From Streptomyces sp. NBC_01408 (GTDB lineage: Bacteria > Actinomycetota > Actinomycetes > Streptomycetales > Streptomycetaceae), in assembly GCF_026340255.1 (NCBI RefSeq), contig NZ_JAPEPJ010000001.1, forward strand, positions 4,805,501 to 4,869,500: 64,000 nucleotides of DNA, in the 5' to 3' direction. Each line of letters begins with the position of its first letter. The first letter of the stretch is position 1. A program made the position numbers and the translations under genes. Shown here one piece after another: positions 34,989 through 47,100 of the stretch. The notes beneath the pieces were generated by a model, which did no database searches, was not told the DNA's origin, and worked only from the letters and a program-made list of their open reading frames with translations.

Positions 34989-35924
34989 ATGCCGCAGGAC
35001 AACACCATGCGCGCGCTGGTCTACGAGACGTACGGCGGGACGGAGGTGCTCACCGAGACCCGGCTGCCCGTGCCGAAGGTCGGCCCGGGCGAGGTACTCG
35101 TCCGCGTGAAGTACGCATCCGTCAACCCGGTGGACTGGAAGATCATGGCGGGCGGGCTCGACGCCCTGATGGACGTCGTCTACCCCGTCGTGCCCGGCTG
35201 GGACGTCTCCGGCACCGTGGAACGGGTCGGCATCGACACCCCGGAGTACGCCGAGGGCGACGAGGTCATGGCCTACGCCCGCAAGGACTACGTGCACGGC
35301 GGGACCTGCGCCGAGTTCGTCACCGTGCCCGTCCGCGCCCTGGCCCACAAGCCGGGCTCGCTCGGCTGGGCCGAGGCCGCCGCGCTGCCGCTCGCCGGGC
35401 TCACCGCCTACCAGGTCCTGACCCGCCTGGGCACCGGCAAGGGCGACTCCGTCCTGATCCACGGCGCCGCCGGCGGGGTCGGCTCCTTCGGGGTGCAGAT
35501 CGCCCGCGCGCTGGGAGCCCGGGTCATCGGCACCGCCTCCCCGCGCAACCACGACCGGGTACGGGAGCTCGGCGCCGAACCCGTCGCCTACGGGGACGGC
35601 CTCGCCGGCCGGGTCCTCGGCCTTGCCCCCGAGGGCGTCACCGTCGTCGCCGACTTCGTGGGCGGGGTCCTCGCCGTCACCCGCGAGGTGCTCCACGACG
35701 ACGGTCGGCACGCCTCCATCGCCGACCCCACCGTGACCGGCTCCGGCGGCGAGTGGATGTGGGTGCGCCCGGTCGGCGCCGACCTCCAGGAACTGGCCCG
35801 GCTCGCCGACGCCGGACAGCTGACGGTGACGGTCGCCGAGACCTTCCCTCTGGCCGAACTCGGCGCGGCCTTCGAACTGAGCCAGGCCGGACACACCGCG
35901 GGCAAGATCGTCATCGAGGTCTGA
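34989..35924 (+). CDS. NADP-dependent oxidoreductase (quinone reductase-like MDR superfamily)
   Basis: A 311-aa zinc-independent medium-chain dehydrogenase/reductase. The N-terminal GroES-like domain (ALVYETYGGTEVLTETRLPV, VGPGEVLVRVKYASVNPVDWK) lacks the zinc ligands of alcohol dehydrogenases. The Rossmann fold shows IHGAAGGVGSFGVQIARALG at about 157-176. Members reduce quinones or enones with NADPH. ATG 34989 has GGAGAGG 8 bases upstream. It is a single gene that converges on a secreted protein gene, with a 13-bp terminator between. Confidence 0.9.
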   Translation: MPQDNTMRALVYETYGGTEVLTETRLPVPKVGPGEVLVRVKYASVNPVDWKIMAGGLDALMDVVYPVVPGWDVSGTVERVGIDTPEYAEGDEVMAYARKDYVHGGTCAEFVTVPVRALAHKPGSLGWAEAAALPLAGLTAYQVLTRLGTGKGDSVLIHGAAGGVGSFGVQIARALGARVIGTASPRNHDRVRELGAEPVAYGDGLAGRVLGLAPEGVTVVADFVGGVLAVTREVLHDDGRHASIADPTVTGSGGEWMWVRPVGADLQELARLADAGQLTVTVAETFPLAELGAAFELSQAGHTAGKIVIEV

Positions 35925-35959
35925 GACCCGCTCCGAGCGCTCTCCCGGGTGACCCGGAA

Positions 35960-35991
35960 GACGCGGGGCGGCTGCCGGGCCGCCCCGCGTC
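35960..35991. terminator. Bidirectional terminator, perfect 13-bp stem
   Basis: Arms 35960-35972 and 35979-35991 around TGCCGG, between convergent genes. It is followed by a G-rich degenerate repeat (GGTCAGG units, about 35996-36050). Confidence 0.8.
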
Positions 35992-36065
35992 CCGCGGGGG
36001 TCAGGGGGTCGGGGTCAGGAGTCAGGAGCCGGTCAGGGACCGGTCAGGGGGCGGGTCGCCGTGGA

Positions 36066-38231
<2,166 letters not shown>

Positions 38232-38573
38232 GCGGGGTGCTCCTGACGTCGTGGATCCGGGGGGACCGAAGCGTGAGTGAACTGCCCGCCACGGTGGCCG
38301 TCAAGGGTTCGCGCGTTCATGAACTGAAGGCCAAATGGCCTGTCAATGACCCATCAGGCCCGTGAACTCGAGGTTTCTTCAATCCTTGTGAAAAGTGTTG
38401 ACGAAAAAACCCGGCCAGTCTCTACTGAGGCTCCTGACCGCTCCGCCCCACCGCGCCCACCGAGCGGGACGGAGCCCAGGACGGGTTCGGGAAGTGTCCC
38501 CGTCCCCGGCCTCCAAGCTGCCGTGCGTTCGTTACTCGTCGTCAGAACGGTGCCAGGGGGAGGGCGTCCGCGA
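38232..38573. promoter_or_regulatory. 342-base gap: promoter region of the discoidin protein
   Basis: No gene is supported here. On the minus strand TTGACA (38333-38328) lies beside the dyad AGGCC-ATTT-GGCCT, and a second candidate, TTGACG with TTCACT at 17-bp spacing, lies closer to the gene. About 38360-38410 is locally AT-rich. Either pair could be the promoter. Confidence 0.35.
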
Positions 38574-41483
38574 TCAGTACAGGTCCGGTACGTCCGCACC
38601 CGCGACCCAGGCCACCTCGACCCCCGGCAGCCCGGAGGACCAGGGCGCGACCAGGCCGGAGAGCCGTGCCGCGTCCGGCGGCGTCGCGCCGAGGCCGATC
38701 GCGAAGCGGGCCAGGGCGGGGCCCGTCCCGAACGGACGCGGCCAGGCGTGGGCGTCGGCGGCGCCCGCCTCCGCCAGAGCCCCGAGCAGCGCCCGCAGCC
38801 GTCCGCGCACCCGGCCCAGCACCTCCTCGAACTCCCGCTCCGCGCCCGCCCGTACGGTCACCACCGCCCAGGCGGCGTGCCGCCGGTGCAGCGGCGGCGC
38901 CGCCAGGACCTCGCCGAACGCGCCGGGATCCGCCTCCAGCAGCTCCCAGGCCCGGTACAGCTCCCGCACCAGCAGGTCGCGCAGGCCGGGGCCCACCTGG
39001 GCCGTGCAGCTGCGCACCGGCTCCGTGGGGGTCAGCACGGTCACCGGGTCCGGCCCGGGTGCGGCGGCTCCCGCGGCCCCGGAGCCTTCCGGTGCCCGCG
39101 AACCGTCCGGCGTCCCGGGGTACAGGGCGACCGGGTCCCGCCAGTCCCACGCCGCCCACATGCCGAAGAACTCCCGCAGCAGGGCCCCGGGTTCCCTCGG
39201 CCCCGCCGCGCGTACGGTGCGCGCCGCGAGCACCGCCCAGGCGATGCCCGGCAGCCCGCCGAACGGAGCCGAGTCCAGCCCCCGGGCGCGCGCCCACGCC
39301 TTCACCTCCCGCGCCAGCCGGGCCCACGCGGCGAACTGCCCGTGCACGGAGCTCCGTACGGCATCGGCGTCGCTCAGCGCGCTCAGCGCGACGGCCGCCG
39401 CCGCGCCCAGCTCCGACCGCCGGGCCACCGCCCCCGCGGGGTCCAGCGCTCCGGCCGCGACCACCACCAGGTCCACGTCCAGCGCGCCGACGCGCAGCCG
39501 CAGCCCCGGCACCCGCGCGCCCGTCACCTCCCGCATCCGCTCCGCCCCGCCGAACGCCGCCGCCACCCGCTCCCGTACTCCGGTGAGCCCCGCCGAACCC
39601 GGCAGGACGGCCACCAGGTCCAGGTCCGCCCCCGGCAGGGCGCAGCCCATCCGCCGGGAACCGGCCACCTGAACCACCCCGTCCGGGAGAGCCGCCGCGA
39701 CCCGAGCCGCGACCGACCCGGCGGCGTCGCCGTCGGCGTCCCCGCGGTCCACGGCCCGGTCCTGGTCCGCGGCCCCGTCCTGGTCCACGGGCTCCGGGAC
39801 CCACCGCACCTCGCCCGTCCCCAGGGCCACCGTGGCCCGGATCCGCATCGGCCCGTCCCCGCGCCGCGAGAGCACCGCCAACTCCCCGACCCGCGCGGAG
39901 CGGCCCCCGCCGAGCCTCGCCGCGAACGCGCCGGCGGCCCGCTGCGCGTCCTGGACGCGCCCCAGCGTCAGGTGCGGGGTGTACCCGTCCGCCCGGCCCC
40001 GGCATCCCGGGAACCGTTCCACCAGCGCGGCCCGGAGCTCCTGCCACGGCGTGTCGCCCGAGGCCGCCGGATCCGTCCAGAGCGTGGCGTCCTCCCGGTG
40101 CCCGTAGCTGTGCACCCCCTCCAGACGGGCGGTGAACGGCGAGGTCCCGGCGGCCACTTCGGCCAGCAGCGGCAACGCCTCGTCGAAGGAGGACTCCGGC
40201 ACGAACCCGAAGAGCAGGCTGACGTGCGCGGGCCAGCGCCCGGCCTGCGGATCGTGCTCCGCGCGCAGCTCCTCGACCACCGGGTCGTGCGGCGGGAGCC
40301 AGGCCACCGCCGTCCGCGCGGTCGCCGGCAGGCCGAGCCGCGCGGGCCCGTCGCCGAGCGCCCCGAACTCCACCGTCGCCTCCACCCCGAAGTGGTCGGA
40401 GACGAACAGCCCTTCCGGGCCGGGGGAGTCGCCGCGCAGCGCCGCCCGGGTCACCCGCGCCCCCGCCGCCCGCAGCAGGATCCGGTCCAGCCGCGCGGAC
40501 CGCCCCGTCAGCGAGGCGACCGCGGCCAGCGGATTGGCCGCCGGGTCGAAGGTGGGCGTCGCGTCGGCAGCCCCGTGCACATCGCTCCAGGCATCGCGCA
40601 GCCCCAGCACGGCTGCGGGCCCGGCGTCCCCGGTCCGGCCGTCGTTGAAGTCGCCGAGCAGTGCCACACCGGCTTCGACGCCGCCCAGCCCCTCGGCGAT
40701 CAGGGCCAGTTCGGCAGCCCTGCGGCCCTCCCCGTTCTGCGAGTGGTCGCTGGTCAGGTGGGTGGCGGCGACGACCAGCGCCCCGGCCGCGGTGTCCACC
40801 GTCACGGCGGCGACCGCCTTGTGCCGGGCGAGTACGAGCAGCCCTGCCTCCCGCACCGGCAGTCGGCTCAGCACCAGCAGCCCGTACGCGGCGACGTCCC
40901 GGCCGGCCGGGTCCGCGGCCACGGTGTACCCGGCCCGCACCCACGGCTCGGCCAGCAGCATGCCCAGCAGCTCGGGCTCGACCTCCTGGAGGGCGATGAC
41001 ATCGGCGTCGGCGGCCGCCAGTTCGGCCAGCAGCATCGGCCTGCGCCGGGCGGTGGCGATGCGCGGGGCGTCGTAGCGGTCCCAGAGGGTGTTCCAGGTG
41101 AGCAGCCGCACCCGGTCCGGGGCCGTGAGCCCGGCCGCGGGCGCGGGCGCGGCCTCGGCGGGCCGCCAGGAGCCGCCCGCCGGGTCCCAGACGTGAGGGG
41201 TCCGGGCCGTGAAGAACGGCGACCGCAGCAGGCGCGGATCGCGCATCCGCCCGGCCCCGCCGACACCGACCCGGTCGACGCCCGTCGCCCGGTCCCACAC
41301 CAGCTCCCCGTCCGCCTCGACGAACAGCACCCGGTGCCAGGGGATGTCCCCGCCGGGCACGAAGGACGGCAGCGGGACCCGCTTGGGCGCGGCCCCGCGC
41401 TGGAGCAGCCCGAGCACGAACCGCGACGGGTCGAACCGGGGGTCCCAGCGCACCTGGTGGTAGAGCTCCTCGCTGGTGCGCAT
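38574..41483 (-). CDS. Multidomain RNA repair protein: DUF504, EEP phosphoesterase, 2H phosphoesterase, nucleotidyltransferase
   Basis: 969 aa. Domains in order: DUF504 (about 1-75, SEELYHQVRWDPRFDPSRF); endonuclease/exonuclease/phosphatase domain (about 125-375) with TWN 129-131, QE 166-167, GDFND 277-281 and SDHFG 362-366; a 2H phosphoesterase/RNA-ligase-like domain (about 395-560) with paired HVS (His420) and HLT (His504); and a poly(A)-polymerase-like nucleotidyltransferase (from about 590) with GSRRMG, GADLDL and a later DVDLVVV supplying the metal aspartates. Together these activities could trim, open and rebuild broken RNA ends. The start ATG shares one base with the stop of the ligase-kinase gene (TGATG), so the two are co-translated. 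Direction of action is inferred. Confidence 0.82.
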   Translation of the reverse strand: MRTSEELYHQVRWDPRFDPSRFVLGLLQRGAAPKRVPLPSFVPGGDIPWHRVLFVEADGELVWDRATGVDRVGVGGAGRMRDPRLLRSPFFTARTPHVWDPAGGSWRPAEAAPAPAAGLTAPDRVRLLTWNTLWDRYDAPRIATARRRPMLLAELAAADADVIALQEVEPELLGMLLAEPWVRAGYTVAADPAGRDVAAYGLLVLSRLPVREAGLLVLARHKAVAAVTVDTAAGALVVAATHLTSDHSQNGEGRRAAELALIAEGLGGVEAGVALLGDFNDGRTGDAGPAAVLGLRDAWSDVHGAADATPTFDPAANPLAAVASLTGRSARLDRILLRAAGARVTRAALRGDSPGPEGLFVSDHFGVEATVEFGALGDGPARLGLPATARTAVAWLPPHDPVVEELRAEHDPQAGRWPAHVSLLFGFVPESSFDEALPLLAEVAAGTSPFTARLEGVHSYGHREDATLWTDPAASGDTPWQELRAALVERFPGCRGRADGYTPHLTLGRVQDAQRAAGAFAARLGGGRSARVGELAVLSRRGDGPMRIRATVALGTGEVRWVPEPVDQDGAADQDRAVDRGDADGDAAGSVAARVAAALPDGVVQVAGSRRMGCALPGADLDLVAVLPGSAGLTGVRERVAAAFGGAERMREVTGARVPGLRLRVGALDVDLVVVAAGALDPAGAVARRSELGAAAAVALSALSDADAVRSSVHGQFAAWARLAREVKAWARARGLDSAPFGGLPGIAWAVLAARTVRAAGPREPGALLREFFGMWAAWDWRDPVALYPGTPDGSRAPEGSGAAGAAAPGPDPVTVLTPTEPVRSCTAQVGPGLRDLLVRELYRAWELLEADPGAFGEVLAAPPLHRRHAAWAVVTVRAGAEREFEEVLGRVRGRLRALLGALAEAGAADAHAWPRPFGTGPALARFAIGLGATPPDAARLSGLVAPWSSGLPGVEVAWVAGADVPDLY

Positions 41484-43315
41484 CAGTACTCCCCGTCGCT
41501 CTCGGCCAGGCTGCCCGCGGTGTCCTCGACGGTCCCGGCCGCGCCGACGTACCACGTACGGTGCGCCTGGCCCGGATAGGGCGGGCTGAACCGGCGCAGC
41601 TGCGAGGCCAGTACCTGCGGCGGCACCGGATGGGCCCGTACCGCGTTGCGGCGCAGCAGCTCCGCCTCGTCGGTCAGCACCACGGCGTGGGTGACCAGCG
41701 CGTCGCGGCGCCGTGCGACCGAACCGGCCAGGCCGCGCTGCTGGTCGTTGAGCGAGGTGGCGTCCCACACCACCGTGCCACCGCGGGCCAGGGCGGCGTC
41801 CAGCCGGTCCAGACCCTCCCGCAGCACGTCCGCGTTGGCCCCCTGATCGGAGCGGGAACCCCGCGCCGTGCGCAGATCGTCGAGGCTGATGCAGGCGTCC
41901 ACACCGGGCAGTCCGCGGCCGAAGGTGCTCTTGCCGCTGCCCGAGGGCCCGCACAGCTGGACCAGCCGGGGGAAGTCCCCCTCGCGCCACCGCCAGGTGG
42001 CCGCCACCGCCTCCTCGGCGGTGCTGATCCTGCCCTGCGCGAAGGCGTGCCGGGCCTCGGCCCAGCAGCGGTCGGCGGCTTCCGGGCCGAGCCCGGCGAG
42101 GGCTTCGCGCAGCCCGGCGCGCAGGAAGCCCAGCGGGTCCGGTCCGAGCAGCCCCGCCTCCTCGGCACACAGCGCGGACCACTCGACGCACTCCCGCGCC
42201 GCCGCGCCGTCGGCGTCCCCGCCGGGCGCCAGCGCCCCGGCGAGCGAGTGCAGCAGCCCGAGGTCCGCCGCGGCGGCCATCCGGACCAGCCCGGTCCGCC
42301 GCTCGGCGTCCGGGAACGGCCGCTGGAGCAGCCCGTACAGCCCGACCAGGTCGGCCACCCGCCGCGCGAGCCCCGTCCCCAGCAGCCCCGCCGCCGGTCC
42401 CGCCGTCGGCCGCGCCGCGATCCGGGCGCGCGGCGTACGGTGCAGCAGCGCGGCCAGTACTCCGGCCAGCCGGGCCTCCCCGGTGCGCCCCAAGGCGTCG
42501 ATCCGGGCGGCGGTCTCGGCCACCGCGGCCGCGATCTCCCCGGCGGCCCGCGCGCCGGCCACGTCGGCCGGGCCGGAGCCGGCCTGAGCCGTGTCGGCCT
42601 GGTCCGTGTCGGCCTGGTCCGCGGCGGGCGCACCCACGGCCGCGGACAGGGCCGCCACATCGGGTTCGGCCCCCGACCGGACCGCCCACAACGGAGCGGC
42701 GGGCCCCAGCCCGTTCGGCACCACCGGCGCGAACATCCAGTGCGTACTGGTGCGCACATGACCGGTGCGCACCCACTTCGCCACGCACCGGCCGAAGTCC
42801 GCCCGTGCGAAGCCCGCGACCGTCCGTACGACGTACCCCTCCTGGCGCGAGGTGTCGAGCTTGAGCCTGCGCAGCGCCCGCTCGTCGAAGACGCCGCGCC
42901 ACAGCACGGGCGGGGTGGGTATCCCGAGGCCCCGCAGGAACCGTACGCCGTGGTCCCAGTCCAGGCAGTGCTCCCCGTCCCACACCGAGAACCCGTAGAA
43001 CCAGCTGTCCAGTTCCTCGTAGGCCAGCGAGTGCCGGGCGTACATGTTCTCCCCGCACACCCGCCGGCCCTCCGGGATGCCGGAGGCGATCCGCCCCTGG
43101 AGCCCCTTGACCCAGGCCCGCGAGGGATGGTGTGCGGAGTCCAGGGAGCGCGCGTGCAGCCCGTCCCGGTAGAGCGTGGTGTTCTCCCCGTCGAGCTTCT
43201 CGGTCACCACGACCTCGCGACCGGCCAGTCCGGCGAACCCGTCGGCCCGCACGTCGTCCGCGGTCGCCCCCGGGGACCAGGGCAGGTGGGGCGTACGGGG
43301 ATAGTGCGTGCGCAT
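41483..43315 (-). CDS. RNA ligase fused to 5'-polynucleotide kinase-like P-loop domain
   Basis: 610 aa. The N-terminal ATP-dependent ligase: motif I EKLDGEN with nucleophile Lys40, GEN at 88-90, motif III WFYGFSVWD (105-113), motif IV QEGYVVRT (158-165) and motif V CVAKWVR (177-183). A variable Ala-rich helical middle (about 215-445) follows. The C-terminal P-loop kinase has Walker A CGPSGSGKST (455-464), DDLR (479-482) matching the T4 kinase catalytic Asp/Arg pattern, and WDATSLND (517-524). It probably phosphorylates a 5'-OH end and then seals it. ATG 43315 has AGGAG 7 bases upstream. It is first in a two-gene operon with the multidomain repair protein; a lipoprotein gene lies upstream on the same strand. 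Confidence 0.85.
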   Translation of the reverse strand: MRTHYPRTPHLPWSPGATADDVRADGFAGLAGREVVVTEKLDGENTTLYRDGLHARSLDSAHHPSRAWVKGLQGRIASGIPEGRRVCGENMYARHSLAYEELDSWFYGFSVWDGEHCLDWDHGVRFLRGLGIPTPPVLWRGVFDERALRRLKLDTSRQEGYVVRTVAGFARADFGRCVAKWVRTGHVRTSTHWMFAPVVPNGLGPAAPLWAVRSGAEPDVAALSAAVGAPAADQADTDQADTAQAGSGPADVAGARAAGEIAAAVAETAARIDALGRTGEARLAGVLAALLHRTPRARIAARPTAGPAAGLLGTGLARRVADLVGLYGLLQRPFPDAERRTGLVRMAAAADLGLLHSLAGALAPGGDADGAAARECVEWSALCAEEAGLLGPDPLGFLRAGLREALAGLGPEAADRCWAEARHAFAQGRISTAEEAVAATWRWREGDFPRLVQLCGPSGSGKSTFGRGLPGVDACISLDDLRTARGSRSDQGANADVLREGLDRLDAALARGGTVVWDATSLNDQQRGLAGSVARRRDALVTHAVVLTDEAELLRRNAVRAHPVPPQVLASQLRRFSPPYPGQAHRTWYVGAAGTVEDTAGSLAESDGEY

Positions 43316-43454
43316 GGGTCCGCTCCTGGTCGACGACGGGGGTGTGCCGTCACTCTAGGTATGCGCTGCGGGCCGATCCACCCATTAACCCCGGATTCGG
43401 CCGCGTCGCGGGGGTATGACGGGTCCGGTTCCGGCCCTGATCCACGGACACCCC

Positions 43455-43991
43455 CTAACGGCACAGGGCCACGATGGAGGGCGAGACCGTGCCCTTGGCC
43501 GCCTCGCACAGGGGTGCCATGTCGTACGTACGCTGCGGCGCGGGCGGGGACTTCGGCGCCGCGGGCGGCCGTTGGCGGGACTTGGCCGGTTCGGCGGAGC
43601 GGGCCCGGCGGGGCGCCGGGGCGGGTCGCGGGGGCCGGGCCCGGTCGGCGGAGGCGTCGCGCCGCGGGCGGTGCGGCCGGGCGGGGGCGGGCCGCACCGC
43701 CTCCTCCGCCTCGGTAGCCGCCGTCGAACCCGGCTTCGCCCGCGCCACCCGCGCCGCCCGTTCCGCCGGGGCCTCGGCCACCGGCTCCGGCGCGGGAGCC
43801 CCGGGCAGGCTGCTCAACGGCAGGGCGGAAGGCGGCTGTTGAGGGTGCGCGCGCGGGGGAGCCGCAGGGGCCGCCGCGGGTGCGCGGCCGGGCGCGTCCG
43901 GCGCGGCCGCGGGCCGCACGGTGACACATCCGGTGGCCAGGACGAGCACGGCGAGGGTCAGGGACAGGGGGAGCGCCCGGCGCGACTGCAT
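43455..43991 (-). CDS. Pro/Ala/Arg-rich lipoprotein (paralogue of the 26.3 kb lipoprotein)
   Basis: A 178-aa lipoprotein with start MQSRRALPLSLTLAVLVL and lipobox VLATGC (Cys22). A long Pro/Ala/Arg-rich linker leads to the C-terminal motif LCEAAKGTVSPSIVALC, which matches the end of the 26.3 kb protein, including two cysteines. The 5' flanks of both genes share GTGGTCGG before the ATG. Codon 3 is TCG here, where the paralogue has TTA. It lies 139 bases upstream of the RNA ligase operon; a shared role is not indicated. Confidence 0.75.
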   Translation of the reverse strand: MQSRRALPLSLTLAVLVLATGCVTVRPAAAPDAPGRAPAAAPAAPPRAHPQQPPSALPLSSLPGAPAPEPVAEAPAERAARVARAKPGSTAATEAEEAVRPAPARPHRPRRDASADRARPPRPAPAPRRARSAEPAKSRQRPPAAPKSPPAPQRTYDMAPLCEAAKGTVSPSIVALCR

Positions 43992-44180
43992 CCGACCACT
44001 CTGCCGTACGCGTGCCCGCCCGAACTCCCCGCGTCACGCGGACGAGTGAGCTCCGCAGCGCCCCAGATAAAGATCACCTAACGATGCCGAAAGTGTGTCC
44101 GCTTTGGGATGGAAGGGCGAAGAGCCCGCACAGGCCGCACATATTTTCTTCTCATCCAACACTCAGAAGGATGAAGGCTC

Positions 44181-47100
44181 TTGATATCCCAAAGCCGTTA
44201 CCTCTCGTCCCGCAGGACGAGACGCGACCGCCCCCGCGGAGGCACCCGAGTGCGCATCACGGGGGCGGCGCTCGCCGTCCTGATGGCCGCCTCCACCATG
44301 GAAGCCGTCGCCGCGACGCCGAAGCCCACCCCGCCGGCGAAGCCCGCCGTCACGGAGGCCGCCGATCTGGCCTCCGCGCAGGTCGCCGCCAAACTCGCCG
44401 GACGGCGCGTGGAGGCGCTGTCGGAACGCGATGAGTCCACGACCACCTGGGCGAACCCCGATGGCACCGTCACGACCGAGGCCGCGTCCGGCCCGGTGCG
44501 CTTCCGCGACACCGCGGGCAGCTGGAAGTCGGTCGACATCGGCCTGACCCGGCACGGCGACGGATCGGTCGGGGCGAAGGCCCATCCGCTCGGCCTGAAG
44601 CTGGCCGGCCGTACGGAGAGCAAGGCCCGCGTCGGCGCGGCGCCGGCGGACGGCCGCGCCGCGGCCCCCGCCGCGGGCGCCCCGGATCCGGGCGCCACCC
44701 CCGTACCGCTGGTGTCGCTCGACGACCGGCAGGGCAAGACCATGGCCCTGTCCTGGCGCGGTGCGCTGCCGCAGCCGGTCCTCCAGGACACCGTGGCCCG
44801 CTACCCCGACGTCCTCGCCTCGACCGACCTGCTCATCGAGTCGACGCGTACCGGCTTCGAGCAGTACCTGGAGCTGAAGGACCGTCAGGCGGTCGCCGCC
44901 ACCGGGACGGTCACCCTCACCCTGGAGGCCAAGGGCCTCGAGGTCCGGGCCAACAAGGACCGCTCGGTCACCTTCATCGATCCCAAGACGGGCCGTGAGG
45001 CGGGCGGACTGCCCGCCCCGGTCATGTGGGACGCCTCGGTCGATGCGCGTTCCGGCGAGCACACCCGCCGGGCGGACGTCGGCATCTCCGTCCTCCAGCG
45101 CGGCGACCAGGTCGACCTGACGCTGACTCCGGACGCCGCCTTCCTCAAGGACCCGAAGACGAAGTTCCCGGTCACCGTCGACCCGGCGGTGAACCTCGGC
45201 GCGAGCTTCGACACCTTCGTCCAGCAGGGCTACGCGACCGACCAGTCGGCGGCCACCGAGCTCAAGCTCGGCAACAACGGCTCCGGCCAGGTCGCCCGCT
45301 CGTTCCTGAGCTTCCCCATGGCGAAGATCAGCGGCAAGCAGATCCTCTCCGCCAGCCTGAGCCTGTGGAACTTCCACTCCTGGTCGTGCACGGCGAAGGG
45401 CTGGGAGGTCTGGGACACCGGTGTGCCGTCCACCTCCAGCCGCTGGACCGCCCAGCCGGGCTGGAACAAGAAGTGGGCCTCCCCGACCGCGACCAAGGGG
45501 CACTCCTCGGGCTGCGCCGACGGCTGGGTCAGCGCCGACATCAAGACCCTCGCCCAGGCGTGGGCCGGCAACGGCAACTCCGTCAACAGCCTCGGCATCC
45601 GGGCGGCCGACGAGGGCGACCCGTTCGGCTGGAAGAAGTTCAACTCCGGCAACGCGGCCACCAACACCCCGTACATGTCGGTGACGTACAACACCAAGCC
45701 GGGCCAGGCCGTCCCCATGTCGCCGCTCACGGGCGCCGCCACCAACGACACCACCCCCACCCTGACCGGCAAGGCCACCGACGCCGACGGGAACACCGTC
45801 CAGCTCTCCTACGAGATCTGGACCTCCACCGGCACCGCCGCCCTGCAGACCGGCAAGTCGGCCTTCGTGGCCTCCGGCGCGGGCGCGCCGTGGACGCCGG
45901 GCGCCGCGCTCGCGCAGGGCGCCTACAAGTGGCGGGCCGCGGTGTACGACGGCGCGACCTGGAACGGCGCCTGGTCGCCGTGGCAGAACTTCACCGTCGA
46001 CACCACCGCGCCCACCGCCCCCGGCGTGAACTCGGCCGACTTCCCGGCCGGCGTCTGGTCCGGAACCCCCGACGCCGAGGGCAAGTTCACCGGCACCTTC
46101 ACACTGACCCCGCCCGCCACCGGCGCCACGGGTGTCCAGTACCGCCTCGACAACGGCGGCTGGACCACCCTGGCCACCACGGGCTCCCCGGTCACCGCGA
46201 AGCTCACCTTCCCCGCGGGCGAGCACACCCTCGCGGTCCGGTCCAAGGACGCGGCGGGCAACACCTCCACCGAGGCCAAGTACGTCTTCAGCGCGGGCAG
46301 TGGCGGTTCGGCCCTGCTCGCCCCGCAGGACGGCGACCGGCCCGCACGCCGGCTGACCCTGTCCGCCGAGGGGCGCAGCACCTTCACCGGGGTGACGTAC
46401 CAGTACCGGCGCGGTGAGACCGACACCTGGAAGAACGTTCCCGCAGGGGACGTCCGCACCTCGCTCGGTGTCACCCTGACGGCCTGGCCGGCCGCCGCAC
46501 CGCAGGGCAAGCCGGCTCCGCTGACGTGGAACGTCGTCGACAGCCTCGCCGAGGACGGCCCGATCGAGATCAGGGCCGGCTTCACCTCGGGGCTGACCAC
46601 CTCGTACTCGCCCGGCCACACGGTCACCGTCGACCGCAACGCGGGTACCGCGCCGACCCAGCAGCTCGGCCCCGGCGTCCTCAACACGCTCACCGGCGAC
46701 TACATCCTCTCCGCCACCGACGCCTCGGCGTTCGGCATGAGCGTCGCCCGCACCTCCACCTCACGGGGCCGCAACGACGCGCCCTCCGGGACCGTCGCGA
46801 TCTTCGGCCCCGGCTGGCGCTCGGACACCGTCCTCGACGAGAAGGACTCCTGGTCGCTGCTGAAGAAGACCTCCGAGACCTCCGTCGCCCTGGTCGGCAC
46901 CAACGGCCTGGAGCTCGGCTTCAACGCCACCTCGGGTGGCGGCTGGCGGCCCGAGCCGGGCGCAGAGGAACTGAGGCTGACCGGTTCGACGACCGGCTCC
47001 TTCACCCTCCGGGACACCGCCGGCAAGGTCACGACCTTCACGAAGGCCGATCCCGGCCTGCCCGCCTGGCAGGCGAGCGCGGTCCAGCAGGAGGGCCTGA

